DNA of 64,000 bases from Gerris lacustris (taxonomy: Eukaryota > Arthropoda > Insecta > Hemiptera > Gerridae). Positions 51,255-63,375 of this stretch are shown here, piece after piece. Positions within the stretch are counted from its first letter, which is position 1, and each line of letters starts with the position of its first letter. The notes below the pieces were generated by a model. That model searched no databases, was not told where the DNA came from, and saw only the letters and a program-made list of their open reading frames with translations. Made by a program: the position numbers and the translations under genes. The DNA is taken from positions 31,708,173-31,772,172 of the forward strand of contig OX578279.1 of the NCBI GenBank assembly GCA_951217055.1. The letters are read 5' to 3'.

Positions 51255-51344
<90 letters not shown>
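51253..51344 (+). repeat. (TA)n microsatellite
   Basis: About 45 TA units occur with one break near 51261. ORFs crossing it encode Tyr-Ile repeats and are artefacts. Confidence 0.95.
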
Positions 51345-51347
<3 letters not shown>

Positions 51348-51366
51348 ATAAGTAGGGAAACAGTTT

Positions 51367-51468
51367 CCGACCCTTGATGACCAAAAGAACCCAAATGATT
51401 TACCATTGCATTCCATACCGACCCTTGATGACCGACAGAACCCAAATTATTTACCATTGCATTCCATA
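51367..51468 (+). repeat. 51-bp tandem duplication
   Basis: CCGACCCTTGATGACC...ATTGCATTCCATA occurs at 51367-51417 and again at 51418-51468 with about four differences. It lies just beyond the TA tract. Confidence 0.85.
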
Positions 51469-52501
51469 GGTCTCTGAAAAAAATGTTAAATTCGATCCTA
51501 ACATTTAATACCATGAGAATCTCATCTCCAACACCAGTGTGCAATTAAAGGAAAATTATCCATCTGGTTCGTTAACATTTAAAATATTTTCACTAACGTC
51601 CATTACAAAATCCAAATGGCCTACGAGGTAGTAATATTTACTCATATATAAAGAAGAGCGTCTCTTGTGAGTATCTACGAACGTGTTTTTGTTTGTCTTT
51701 TATACAAATCTACAGGCTTATTCCTGGCTTGATGAAATGTTGTTGACGTTCAAAACAAGAGAAAGGTCACTGTCTAAATGAGATGTCGACAAAACACCCC
51801 CATGATAAATGGCGGCCATTTATGTACAACTTTACATATTCACTAAATCTCGGAAACCGTTTTGTCTGTAATTACAAATTTTGCTTCTGAGTTTGCCTTA
51901 AATGCAGACCTCCGCTGAGAAAGGATTTTATAATCCGCGATTTCGATTAAAGATAGTGGCGGCCGTATTATTATTTTTTTTTTTTATTGCTCACAAGCTA
52001 TTGGAATTTGGAAATAAGTTACTTTTTATGACATTAATATGTTCTAATTTTATTGTAAGACTTTGTGATTTAAAATTTAGATTCAAGCTGGTGGTAATTT
52101 TTCTTTATATAATAATGATTGCATGAATTACGCTGTCTGGAATTACGATTTGTTTCTATTTAACGATTTTCAAGCTTGAAAATAGGATTTAATAAAAATC
52201 CATTTTAATTAAAACTTAGCAATATTAGTATTTTTAATCCCATATGAATATAAATGGGTATGAAACATGAATCTAAAATTAAAATTTACTCAACAGAACG
52301 CTCTATTCTAGATTAAAGAAACAGTTTCGTTTGAATTGGGATGTTTTTTATTTACTTCCTTCCCTATGCTGAAAATGGTAGGTTAGTTCCGGCACAAGTC
52401 ACATCGTAATTTTCCATCTGTATTTTGGAACTTTTACTCTCTTTAGCTTGGTAAATGGGGTGTTAGACGAAACACGATACTACGCTGGCCACCTAGAATA
52501 G

Positions 52502-52879
52502 AGAAACACGTCCAAGGTAGGCGGTCAGTCACCGGCTCAGATGCTGTTTGGTCGACCTTTAAGATCCTTAGTACCTGCGCATGAAAGGGCTTTCAAGCAC
52601 AAGTGGAAACGTTTAGCAGACGAGGATGACAGGAAAGAAGCAAAGGAGGAAGCTTGGAAGATAGCCTATGATAGAGGGGCAAGAAAACTGACTTGATCTA
52701 GAGTCTGGATACAGAACCACGCTACAAAGCGGTGGGACAGACTCGGAGTAGTGGTAGAAACAGGACCATATAGAAAATACATGATAAAACTTCCCAACGG
52801 AAGAATTTTAGTGAGAAACAGAAAATTTATTCGCGAAAGTAATATTTTCTCAGAAAAATATCCTTTATTTTTAAAATGA
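52502..52879 (+). pseudogene. Ty3/Gypsy-type retrotransposon integrase C-terminus, broken
   Basis: One frame runs 125 codons with a single internal stop (TGA, 52694-52696) and another stop just upstream (52499-52501). The N-terminal part contains SPAQMLFGRPLRSLVPAH, the end of the integrase core as in Ty3/Gypsy elements, followed by a charged helix (WKRLADEDDRKEAKEEAW). After the stop come VWIQNHATKRWDRLGVVVE and LPNGRILVRNRKF, the C-terminal DNA-binding part. The catalytic core, reverse transcriptase and LTRs are absent. This is a dead fragment of a retrotransposon, not part of the host gene. Confidence 0.85.
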
Positions 52880-55500
52880 TTAATAATGTTGACCATTTAT
52901 TTGATAAAGAATAAAAAAGTTTGCCTTTTTAAACAAAATATTATTCTGTAAAACCTTTTTTGAAGCTAATTTATTTAGACTTTTATTCTTACTTTTTTCG
53001 TTGTTATTTTAAGCCTTAGCTTTGATTATTTACCATTTCCGTAAAGGTAAATTTAATTTTTATTCTTGAATTTAAAATTTACAAATTATTTTAGAGGTCA
53101 CAGTTTGTAACTTTTCCCTCTAACTTAATTTCTACAGTTTTCAATACATTATAAATAATATACAGCACACTGTTAAATAGGAAAAAATAACAAAATACTT
53201 ATTTCTAAATTTGAATTTACCATTTCCATTGATTGAAAACTCCCTGCAATTTATCTATCCTTACTTGCTATTAAGTTTATACATTTTTGGTTTTGAGTTA
53301 AAAATTATAATTTGAAGAACGTAATATGCCATTTGCTCATAAATCGTGATAATACAGTGGATAATTTAGAACGTATTTCTTGTGAAACGCTATTAGTTTT
53401 GTTGTTGTGTTAGATGCATTATTTTGAGTGTTAGATTGTTTTTCTGTACTGCGTATATTAGCTGAATAAAACGAATTGAGGTTGGCTAGATCTAGTGATT
53501 AGAAAGAGCTAAAACTGTGAAATATTTTTCTAATTCCTTAACCTGCTAGCAGCCAGGTAAGATTACCTTATCTTCCTCAATTAAAAATAGATTATGAGGA
53601 TTTGGTGATTATTTTACTCCATTCTATAATGTTTTTCTTTTACAGATGAATAATAGGTCATAGCTTATTTGTTGACCTGTAACAATCAGTGTATAATTAC
53701 AGGTTATATAATATGTTATTTACTTATTAGGTTTTGCGGAACAAAATACCTTGTTACAACGCTTTAGCCCTCTTAACTATTAATAGCAACGCTTGGCTAC
53801 CTTAAATTATTAATTCATATGCAATGTGAAACATCCTTTTACCTTTTTGTAATGTTTTACATGAAAGTTATTCCTGTCCTCCCCCGTACATTTCGATCGG
53901 CAGCCTTTCTCGCTGCATATCTCAACCCTCTTATGGTTTTGTTCCTTTATTGTGAGCATCAGAAGTAAACAACCTTTCTTCTCCCCTATAGGTTCTTTTT
54001 TCCTCCGAATAGTTGCAGACTTCCACTTGAGCGTGCTTCTCTATTCAGCCCCTTGTCATCCCTCTTTTTCCCATCCACCCCCGCCGCCTCTTTGATTTAT
54101 CCCACACTTGTTTCATGACGTCACTACTTACCCTCCTCTTCTGGTACCCACTAACACAAACTTTTCTTTTTCCCCAGTACCACTTATCCTTTATTTTAAC
54201 AAAGGCTCTCCACCACCCTCTTTTCGAGTAATTACATCCTTTCATTGCTTATTTAATATGAAATATTTTTAGTTGTATAAATTGAAATATTAGAAATTAT
54301 TCTTCCATTTAAATGATATAATTTCTTGAAAATTCATATTAAATGTTTAATTTATCTGTTTTGTAATCTTTAACCATTCCCACCTACTAGTTTGGAATTT
54401 AACCCTACATATTTTACTCTTTTTTTTATATATAATGCTTTATTACTTGAAATTGTTATACATGAATATTTTTCTTTATCTCTATGGTATAGAAATTAAG
54501 TTTGACTTTATATTTTACAATTTAGCTTAGTATTCTATTTTTACTATAATTTATACACTTTTGTTTTAGTTAGGTTTTTGTCTACATATAGCAGTCTCAT
54601 ATTAAGCCAAGCTCTTATAATGTTTCAAGCCTGGATATTTATTTGTTATTTACTTTTTTGACGAATCTGTTCATGCTGCAAGTGGACGTATAAACATATA
54701 TAAGACCAGTTTGTTGGGTCATGTAAAGACAGAGACCATAGGTACTCATTTTTTATTTAAATAAAAGTCAAAATTTTCCAGTCCAAGACAGTATGTGCAA
54801 TCTTTACAAGTTGCAAAAGCGTGTTGAACGTACTTGTGTGTGACGTACGTACTCAACTTATTATCCATGTATGTTTTTATTATCTTTATTATCACGCTAT
54901 ATATTTGATAATATTTTGACTAAAATTATTCTTAAGTAATCATCAATCATCATATCAAACAAAACAAGCAATCATTATATTGTTATACAATATGTTATTA
55001 AATGATATGGTCTAATACGAATGTCTTGATCAATTGTATGATTTTATTAATTCCATTTGCTTAATAATTAATTATATTAATTGCGGTATATCTTCCAGGT
55101 ATTAGATATTTGTTATTGAATTTAAAGTAACTTGATGTAAATAGGTACTTCTACTTCCAAAAATTTAGTTGTAAATGTTTTCAAAATGAATTTGAACAGC
55201 GAATAATATTGAGTTCGCTATATTTTTACTTTGTGTGCGTCTAAACGATCTTTAATACTGCAAAGTTTCATGTTTTTATCTCTTTTTTATTCAAAAGTTA
55301 TTGGAACCTTACATAGTGACAGACAAACAGACACAGGAACGAAACTTTAAAGGTTCCTTTTTTTGGTTTTACCAACGAAACATTAAAAAATATCTTAGGA
55401 GTTACTGTTAATGTCCCGGAGAAATGTTATTAATTGTTTAATGTTAATTTTATTGTTACATTTTAAAATTATTAATTATTTATTTTACTTTTTGTTTTAG
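52880..55500. other. Intron, with one pyrimidine-rich island
   Basis: The plus strand at 53870-54190 is C/T-rich (CCCATCCACCCCCGCCGCC) and includes the palindromic CRE-like TGACGTCA at about 54118. At 55337-55364, AGGAAC and GTTCCT form a hairpin. No exon is supported before microexon 2. Confidence 0.4.
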
Positions 55501-55527
55501 GTATGTATCCGGAACATCTTTTTAAAG
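55501..55527 (+). CDS. 27-nt microexon 2, encoding MYPEHLFK-G (gene unidentified)
   Basis: The upstream tract TATTTTACTTTTTGTTTTAG is a strong acceptor, and TTTAAAG|GTAATT is a good donor. In the phase set by the first exon at 45145-45247 the segment reads (G)-M-Y-P-E-H-L-F-K and leaves a G for the next codon. It matches microexon 1 as (T/M)YPE(TR/H)LFK-G, one residue shorter, with even the DNA at the 3' end (CTTTTTAAAG) shared. Its internal ATG could serve as an alternative start if joined to an untranslated leader (inference). It opens with GTATGT, so after joining to a CAG-ending exon it rebuilds a donor and could be removed again by resplicing. The next exon lies beyond the window. Confidence 0.74.
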
Positions 55528-57017
55528 GTAATTTTGATCACCTTAATCATATTATTTAATTTGTAGATTTTGCAAAATTGTTTCATTTATTATTATGCAT
55601 ATTATGATATATTGTTGAGTTTTTACTCTTGTGCAATATTTTTTCCTCTCCGAGCGCTTCTTTTGACCAATTTCAAATATACTTTTATTTGTATTGACAT
55701 GTATATTAAAAAATTTCCATCTCGATAGATAAAAATATTTATCTTAAAAACTTTATTTACCAATAATACAATTATTTATTTAATTTAAATTTCTCAAACT
55801 AAATACAAATTTAAAATTAATAATTAAATTAAACTTCCTAAAACCACGCAGCCCAGTTAGAAATACAATTTTTTTTACTGCTAATCATCCTTATAACCAA
55901 GGAGAACTTAAAAAGTTGCGACAGTAAGAGTATATTATAATATAGTATATATGCATGATATTGGTTTTGTATGCAAACTTTCGACTATATTTCACTATTT
56001 TTTTATAAATTTAATGTCCAAAGTAAGATTTAAATCTGCAGGACGATATTATAGAAATTAAAACTTGATTTTTAAGCTGTTTTGGGGGATTATTGCGGCT
56101 AAACGGTAAGTCTTATTGGAAAACGGATAGCATTTTAAAAGATCTACAACTTTAGTCCTATGACTTTTTGTCGTATCATCATCGGTTGTATAACTTAGAT
56201 GGTGATAATTTTAGTATTTTTTCCCCCCATTTTTGTTTTTGAATGACCATAGTTTCTATAATAGTTGACCGATTTTATTTCTGATTGAGGCACTTGAATC
56301 TCACAATAATGCTTTTTAAATTGAGTATATTTTATTTCATTAGTTCATCCTATTTGCTGAGAACATGAGAGTAAACTTTTTCCCGCGTGCCGTGTCACGT
56401 GACTACTTTTTTTGGTTTTTTAACATTGTGTCGTAAATCATTTGAAAGGCTATGTACATAGCCTATGTACATTAAAGCTATTTTATTTGTTTATTTTTAA
56501 AAAAAAATTGTACACGTACTTTTGTACCGATTTAAAATATTGTTGTAGGTTAAAGGGTTTAAATAATTTTTTACTTGGTTTTTTATTTATATTTATATCT
56601 TAGTTAAATTTATGTCCTAGTTTGTTTTTTTAAAAAAATATAATTTTGGTATCTCAAAGTACAGGGGTAAAAATGTCAAAGTTAATTTTTTATAATATGA
56701 TGTATATGGTTGAAAAGCTCTTGAATAGTAGATTCAATTTTGTTACGTTCTATTTTGTGTTATTTATAGCTTTGAGGGAGTAAAATTGAAAAACTGTTTA
56801 TATAGCGGTTTCTACGATTTTGTTGCTGTGTTATTTGTTTATTAAATTTATTATATGTGCGCTTACATTTGGCGCATGTTTTAGGCTTTGTTTCTCCGTA
56901 AAATGTTGGTTAGAACCAAAGTTATTAACTATTTACTGGAACGTTATTTTAAATTTTCAAAATACAGACTAATTTACTGAGGTATTTTTATTTCTTAAAC
57001 TGATCTTTTCTTTGCGT
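55528..57017. other. AT-rich intron downstream of microexon 2
   Basis: No further exon of the gene was found; the next one must lie downstream. Confidence 0.45.
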
Positions 57018-57805
57018 ACTAGAGCACGAGGAAACTATGTACCACACTAATTAGCAGAGTATTTCACTTCCTCATGCGGAAAAACATACATTCATTTACA
57101 CCTATATCATCAAAAGCACTTATTTGATTTTTATGAAACTTTTCTTGATTATTGAAAGTAACCCGCAGATAACCTCAGATTAATTTAAACCGTCTGTCTG
57201 CTCTCTTTGAATTTTGCTAAATTGATACTTTAATCATTGTAAACATACAAACAATTTTGATTTTTTTTTAAACTGGGAAATTAAATAAATTTGACAATAA
57301 TATATTTTAATAGTATAAAGTCATTAAAGTACACAAAATAGAACGCGAGGAAGCTACGTGCCGCACTAATTCGCAGAGTATTTTAACATGGCATCAATTA
57401 AGCAAAAGTTAAAGTGCTAGAGTGTTGGAATTAATTTGGTGCTATCTGCGGTCTCCTTTCGACAAACCATCCAAATTTCATAAAAATCATATGAGTGCTT
57501 TTGAAAATATAGGTGTAAATAAATGTATGCTTGTGCGTATATGGAAGAGAAACAAATAGGTGCGGAATGGCTAATTATGACCTACCATACATATTCCATT
57601 AAACTCGAACGTTTAGTTTTTAAAATATGTTGATTCGCAAAAATGGAGTGACAGACCGACAGGCTGACACAGAACTAAAAATGTTCCCTATGATGTCTTA
57701 AACAGATTTCAGTCTTGGAATTTTTGAAATCTGAGACCTAAAAAATGTCCGTTCTTCAAAACGATCGCTTCTGTTGCCTTCGGTAAGCTCGGAAGCAAAA
57801 TTGTT
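57018..57805. mobile_element. Inverted pair of stem-loop-family repeats (copy 6)
   Basis: 57018-57385 holds family tail and body in one direction (GAGGAAACTATGTACCACAC; later GAGGAAGCTACGTGCCGCAC). 57396-57805 holds the opposite direction, ending in the hairpin GCCTTCGGTAAGCTCGGAAG followed by CAAAATT. The two halves share the CATACATTTATTTACACC-like stretch in opposite orientations. Confidence 0.6.
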
Positions 57806-59600
57806 AATTAGGTACTTATTTTGAGTCATATATAAAAGTGGGAATTCATTTAGTATAATTATAATTACTATACACGAGTTTCAAATAAGACATTAAATAA
57901 GTTTTTAATTATTTTAATCGCGAAGTTTATTTCTTAATTGTTCAGCCTTTTGTTCCTTCTGTGAACGAATTGTGACATTTTATAATTATTTTAATTAATC
58001 TACCAAATATTTTTCATCCTCTAAAGAAAAGTCATTGCTATGCTAGACGGTTTCACCACCTCTCGAGTGGATACTTTGTTTAAAGGAGCTCTATTCTATT
58101 ATATCCTTAAACATAATTTCGCACGCTCGGTTTATTTCATTGCATGCTTATTGTTATTCATTTACCCTTAAAAAAAAATAGCAAGACGAGAAAAAAGGGC
58201 GTTTGTAATATAGCTTTATTTTCCCACCTTTTTCTATTATATATTTTTTCCGTAGTGCAATTTTCGCTCATTTTTTTTTCCGAGGTACGATTGACTTTCA
58301 TATTTTTTTTAATACTCACTGAATTATATTAGAAAGAGTGGTTATAGTTTTTTCTTTATTTATTTATTTTTATTTTTTTTCCTGATCTTTTTTAATTTTT
58401 TTTTTTTTTGTAACTTCAGTTATTTGTTTTTTGGAAATATGTAATCAGAATTTTTTAAACATTCATACATTTCATCATGAAGTATTAATTTTGGGATCTG
58501 CCGATAGTTTGATAACAAACTTAGTAGATTGTGCATTGCCCTTTTCCTAGGCATTGTGAATTAAAAAAAAACAGCTGGAGAAATTGATTTAAATTTAGTT
58601 TATTGAAAAAAGAAAAATAACGCAATTGTTTGTGTTAATTAGATCGGTTTCTACCCTTATAATTGAAACCGGTCCTAAACATTTGTGATGGTTATTTTTG
58701 AAATGTGAATTTTTATTTATCTTTAGAAAAAAATAATTCAAACAATGTTTTATGCTGATAAAGATATTTAAAAAGCTTAATATGTAGTAGGTTTTCCGAT
58801 AAAATAGAGATGCAGAGCAAGTGTTACCTTTTTTTTTTTTTCTAAACTCGTATAATATCAAATATATTATAGGTGTAAACCCTTTAAATGCTTTTATGTT
58901 TTCTCGTTATTATAATTTTATTAATCATTGCCTGTTGTATGCAACATTTAGAAATAATATTGTCCCTTACTTGAAGGATAAGGATACGTATATTGATCTC
59001 TATTCTTTTTTAATTACGTACATTCTGATATAAACAAAGTACTCTCAAAATCATTTGAAATAGTGGACTTGGCTCCTCAAATCGATTACTTCATATTTAT
59101 TCCCGTTCAATAACTGCTTATATATCGCGTGATCCTTTGAGCGAACGCGTATGAGATTACGCAGTTCAACGAATTCAGCCTGTCATAATGCTCTTTGATA
59201 TTTACATAAAATTTTATTTATTTTGTTATCTTAGGACTTTTATCTTCCTATCAGTTTTAAAGTAATAAATGCTTACTTTGTTCTCAAATATAAGTAAATA
59301 AATGCACTTCTTACCTATGAATGCGATATTATGCTATTTTGAAAGGATACGGGAGACTGTACAGTACATCCATATTTTACTGAAATGTATAGTGTAAGCT
59401 ATTGGCTGTTATTGTAGAACCTTTGTTAGTCGTAACAATTATATTTTTGTAAGTGTATCATATACCTAATAAAATACTGATTACACTAAAACTTTAGGAA
59501 AAGGACAGAACGCTCCACTACTTTTCAACTGTTTTAAGGATGTAATTATTGATGACTGTATGACAATGTAATTATTGAGATGTGCATTTAATTCAACTGA
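57806..59600. other. AT-rich, no gene seen
   Basis: Nothing beyond chance ORFs was recognised here. Confidence 0.4.
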
Positions 59601-60202
59601 TTTTTGCTTCCGAGCTTACCGAAAGTATCGGAAGCCGTGTGTTCGTTCTGAAAAACGAAAATATTTTATGTCTTATTTTAAAAATTCCAAGACAGAAATC
59701 AGTTTCAGACATCAGGGAACATTTTTGGTTCCGTGTCTGTCGGTCTGTCGTTCAATTTTTGCGAACCAACATATCTTCTCAACAAAACTTCTCGTCCAAT
59801 TTTAATGAAATTTGTTTATAGGTCATAATTAGCTCATTGTTGGTCCCATATAAGTTTCAACCTTCTGCACTTATTTGTTTCTCTTCCACATGCGCACAAA
59901 CATACATTTATTTACACTTATAGCTTCAAAAGTGCTTATCTGATTTGTTCGAAACTTTTATAGTTAGTCGAAAGTAACCCGCAGATTGCCCCAGATTAAT
60001 TTGAACCGTCTGCGCTCTTTAACTTGTCTTAAATTGATACTTTAATTAATGTAAGAAATCAAAACAATTTTGACAGTTATACAAAACGGGGGAAACAATT
60101 AAACAAATTATACAATAATGGCTTGTAAATGCATAAAATCAATAAAGTATGTGATATAATGGGAGGTAGCTATGTGCCACACCAATTGGCAGTCTATTTT
60201 TT
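59601..60202 (-). mobile_element. Stem-loop-family repeat, copy 7 (near full length)
   Basis: TTTTTGCTTCCGAGCTTACC at the start with a hairpin, CAGACATCAGGGAACATTTT, a TGCGCACAAACATACATTTA block, and a GGTAGCTATGTGCCACACCA tail. At ~600 bp it serves as a reference copy for the family. Two overlapping plus-strand frames here are repeat sequence. Confidence 0.65.
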
Positions 60203-60827
60203 TACATGTGAAAGATGTGCGTTATTAATATTATTAAATTTTAATCGTTTCCCACAATCTTTAGAGGAGATTGGTTATGTTGTAGTAATACTGCTTAGTT
60301 GTATATTTGTTATTAGTTGAGAGGTTATACTAAAGTTAAAAAGCTGCAAGGTGTTAAGTAAAACATGAATCTACCTATAAAACTTAAGTGTTAATTATTT
60401 GTTTTATTTGCATAAGTACTAAAACCTTGAACATGCTTTATTGACCTTCCTATTGTCATGTAGTTTGATTTTTCCAAGGAAATTTGTTTCTGCCGCTGAC
60501 TGTAGTAATTTAATTCTTTTTCACTTTTCTCTTAGCTGTCCATTGTATATTGTGTCGCATGCACTCTAAGCCAATGTCAAAGTCATTAGTTCAATGTAAA
60601 AATAATAAGACTGTTGTTGTTTTGTACGCGACAGATTTCCTTACAAGGGTTATTCGTTTTGATTTCTGTCGTAGTTGAATAATCACATTTTCGATGTAGC
60701 TCCTCTATAGCGATTAGTGTATTATTAAAATATTCAACATTTAATACCACAATATTTTAAAACATTTATTCTTTATTTAAATCATAAATATGTGACAGAG
60801 ATTTTTCCTTTGTTTTTTTTTTTTTTA

Positions 60828-61133
60828 TATAAAATAACATCCCTTTGTATGTGGTTTTATCACCACTTCCATTAATAGTCCAGGAGCGTGCAAAAAAGTG
60901 TCTGACTAACATCAAGCTAGAATTTTGTGTATAAGTAAAAGTTGTGGTGTCTTTTAAGATTATGAGGTCGACTAAGTTCGTCTGCGGGACATAGCTTGGC
61001 AATAGGCATTTGAAAAAAAAAAAAACCGGAGGAGAGCGGCCAGACACTTTAGTCAGACACTTTATGCACGCTATCTCCTGGACTATTAATGGAAGTGGTG
61101 ATAAAACCACATACTAAGGAATGTTATTTTATA
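60828..61133. mobile_element. Foldback MITE, ~306 bp with ~75-bp arms
   Basis: TATAAAATAACATCCCTTTG at the left pairs with the complemented right end (TATAAAATAACATTCCTTAG). The match continues through GTGGTTTTATCACCACTTCC, CCAGGAG and GTGTCTGACT. The interior holds an A-run (about 61013-61024). A T-run and an A-run extend the pairing outward. A third copy of the GAGTCAGACACTTTTTTGC ... CTCCTGGAC end lies at 61188-61222. Confidence 0.7.
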
Positions 61134-61225
61134 AAAAAGTAAAAATATCCAAGTGACATATTTAATAAAACCATATATATACAAAAGGAGTCAGACACTT
61201 TTTTGCTCACTATCTCCTGGACTGT

Positions 61226-63340
61226 AAAAACAGTATACTAGCTCGAAACCATTTTCCTCCTTTTCCACTGGAATACCTAGTTCAAATTTTAGAGAGGAAA
61301 GATAGTACTTTAAGTTGATGCTGACGCCGATTAAATGTGTAGATTGGCTATCCTATAACTACCTAATGCTGTATTGATCGGTAACAAAAGAAACGGAAAA
61401 ACCTGTGTTAACACATTTACCGCGTGGTTAAGATAACAGTACTTATAAATTCCATTGCCACCCCATGTTTGGAAACAGTTAGTAATTAACAGCTGGAATA
61501 GAGTCTGCAAACAATAAAGGTTATCTTGCATCTATGGTTTTATTGTCTAAAAAATCCTTACTTTGAGGGCAGAACTCCCATAAAACGTTTGTTTAACCAA
61601 CGTTATTTGAAAATAAATGGGAGATGATTCAAGGAATGTTGTGTCTTATACAGTATAACTAAAGCATTTTATGGTTTTTTATTTGCAATTAGTCGTTGTA
61701 ATTGCCATGAATAATCAAGATTTATTTTAGTTCAATCAGTTAAGTTTAAAAAATAATTAAATACTGTTGTTATTTTACCTACCAAAAAAGTATTTTATTT
61801 GTTTTTGAGAGCTTTTGTTTTTTCCAATTTATCTTTTCAAAGGAGATTCACACTCACACTCGCACTCAGTATTATAGTATACTCCTTACGTAGTATTTAA
61901 TTGCTTTCCTTTTATATTGTTATATCTTTAAATTACGTTTTAAGATTAAATTATTTTTGTTGGTATATATTTATCTAGTATAGCTTTTTATAAAAGTATG
62001 ACCGAAAGAACTAAGATATAAAAAGTGACCAAATGCGTGGTCTATAGTCAAATAAAAATGTTTACTCTTATTGAACTCTTACAAACATAATAACAATTGT
62101 TGAACGAGCGCAGTAAGATCTTCATTTTAGAGACCTAAGATTTAAAAAAAATTGTTTGTGTGTTTCTCTAATGATAACTGGCGTAAAATTTGATCGAAAT
62201 TCTGCAGAAAGATGCATCTCAGCATTTTTGACAACTGTATAGTTTTTTGGAAATTCCACACTTTTTTTTTGTTAAGATGGCGGTCAAAGATGTGGATCAA
62301 AGTGGAGGACGACTAAAAAACAAGTTTTTATACATCGTTTTGAAGGTCTTGCATACTTGGAAAAAAATCTAACAATTTTTACAAAATTATTTTAACAAAT
62401 ATAAGAGTTTAAAAATGAGTTCATGCTTAATTTCATGTTACATATAATTTTGAAGCTCTTTTTAGGTTGTCAAGGAATATGTAAGTTTTCCCTGAAATTT
62501 TTTTTCAGGGTAGCTGTATTGATACCAAATATGGCCGTTATAAGAACACAATTCTACGCGAGTGCTTTATGAGCCCAATCACTAGTTGTTAATTGATTTA
62601 TACTATTAGTGAATACCACAAAGTCTCTGTAGATTGAACCAAATTAATCTGTAGTTTGCTTTAATTTATCTCTGATAATCTATTTTCTAACATTAAGATG
62701 TTAGCTTTAATCGAGTTTTAATGCTGTATTACTGTTTAGTTTGACGGTATTTCCGATTGCAACATGTGTAACGTTTGCTATATAAGATGATTTTAATCAT
62801 TTCAGTTATTGATGGCTTTATTAGTTCACTGATAATTCTCAACACATGTTATACAAAAATTTCACAAAAATCACGGGTAAATTTTATTCTGAGGTTTTTA
62901 CCCAAGTAAAACCTCAACTCCCTGTCAAAATAGACAAGAAGCACTTAACTTTCACTGTAATTTTTCAAACTTCAAGACTTTTTCTACTTTCAATAAGTCG
63001 TTTGCTGTAGGAGAAATTAGTTCAAAAACGTTTAGATTGTTACTTGCTTTCTCCATGATTATTACTGCGAAGTCAAGTTTCTTAAAGAATATATGCATAC
63101 CGACTTAAGTGCCAAGTATTATTTAAAAAATGTGTTAGTTTTTTTAAAGAGGTTTTATGAGGAACTTATTCATAGTAAACAAAAATCAAAGAGGAATATT
63201 GATAATGTTTTTCCAAATAAGTAGAAATAGAAGTACAAAATTGCCAATACTGGGTCAGTTCCGAACACTTTAGTTTTTAACTTGGTGCGTAGGCTTCCGC
63301 GGGTAGGTTGTTGCTTTAAGTTAACATCACGATGCACTAC
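61226..63340. other. AT-rich, no gene seen
   Basis: A small hairpin, GAGGTTTTTAC/GTAAAACCTC, lies at about 62891-62916; otherwise there is nothing recognised. Confidence 0.4.
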
Positions 63341-63344
63341 AACC

Positions 63345-63375
63345 CTGAAGATGCTTCCAGTAGTGGAAGCAAAAC
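63345..63375 (+). repeat. CTGAAGATG stem-loop module, best preserved
   Basis: CTGAAGAT is followed by a perfect 6-bp stem, GCTTCC (63353-63358) with GGAAGC (63365-63370), loop AGTAGT, and then AAAACG. The order lead, stem, (G)AAAC box recalls the hammerhead ribozyme core and the modules at Penelope-like retroelement ends. However, there is one extra base before the stem and the conserved G of GAAA is missing. Confidence 0.5.

Noticed and set aside
51165..51544. ORFs encoding Tyr-Ile repeats and a duplicated WNAMVNHLGS motif
   Set aside because: They derive from the TA tract and the 51-bp tandem duplication; there is no independent coding evidence.
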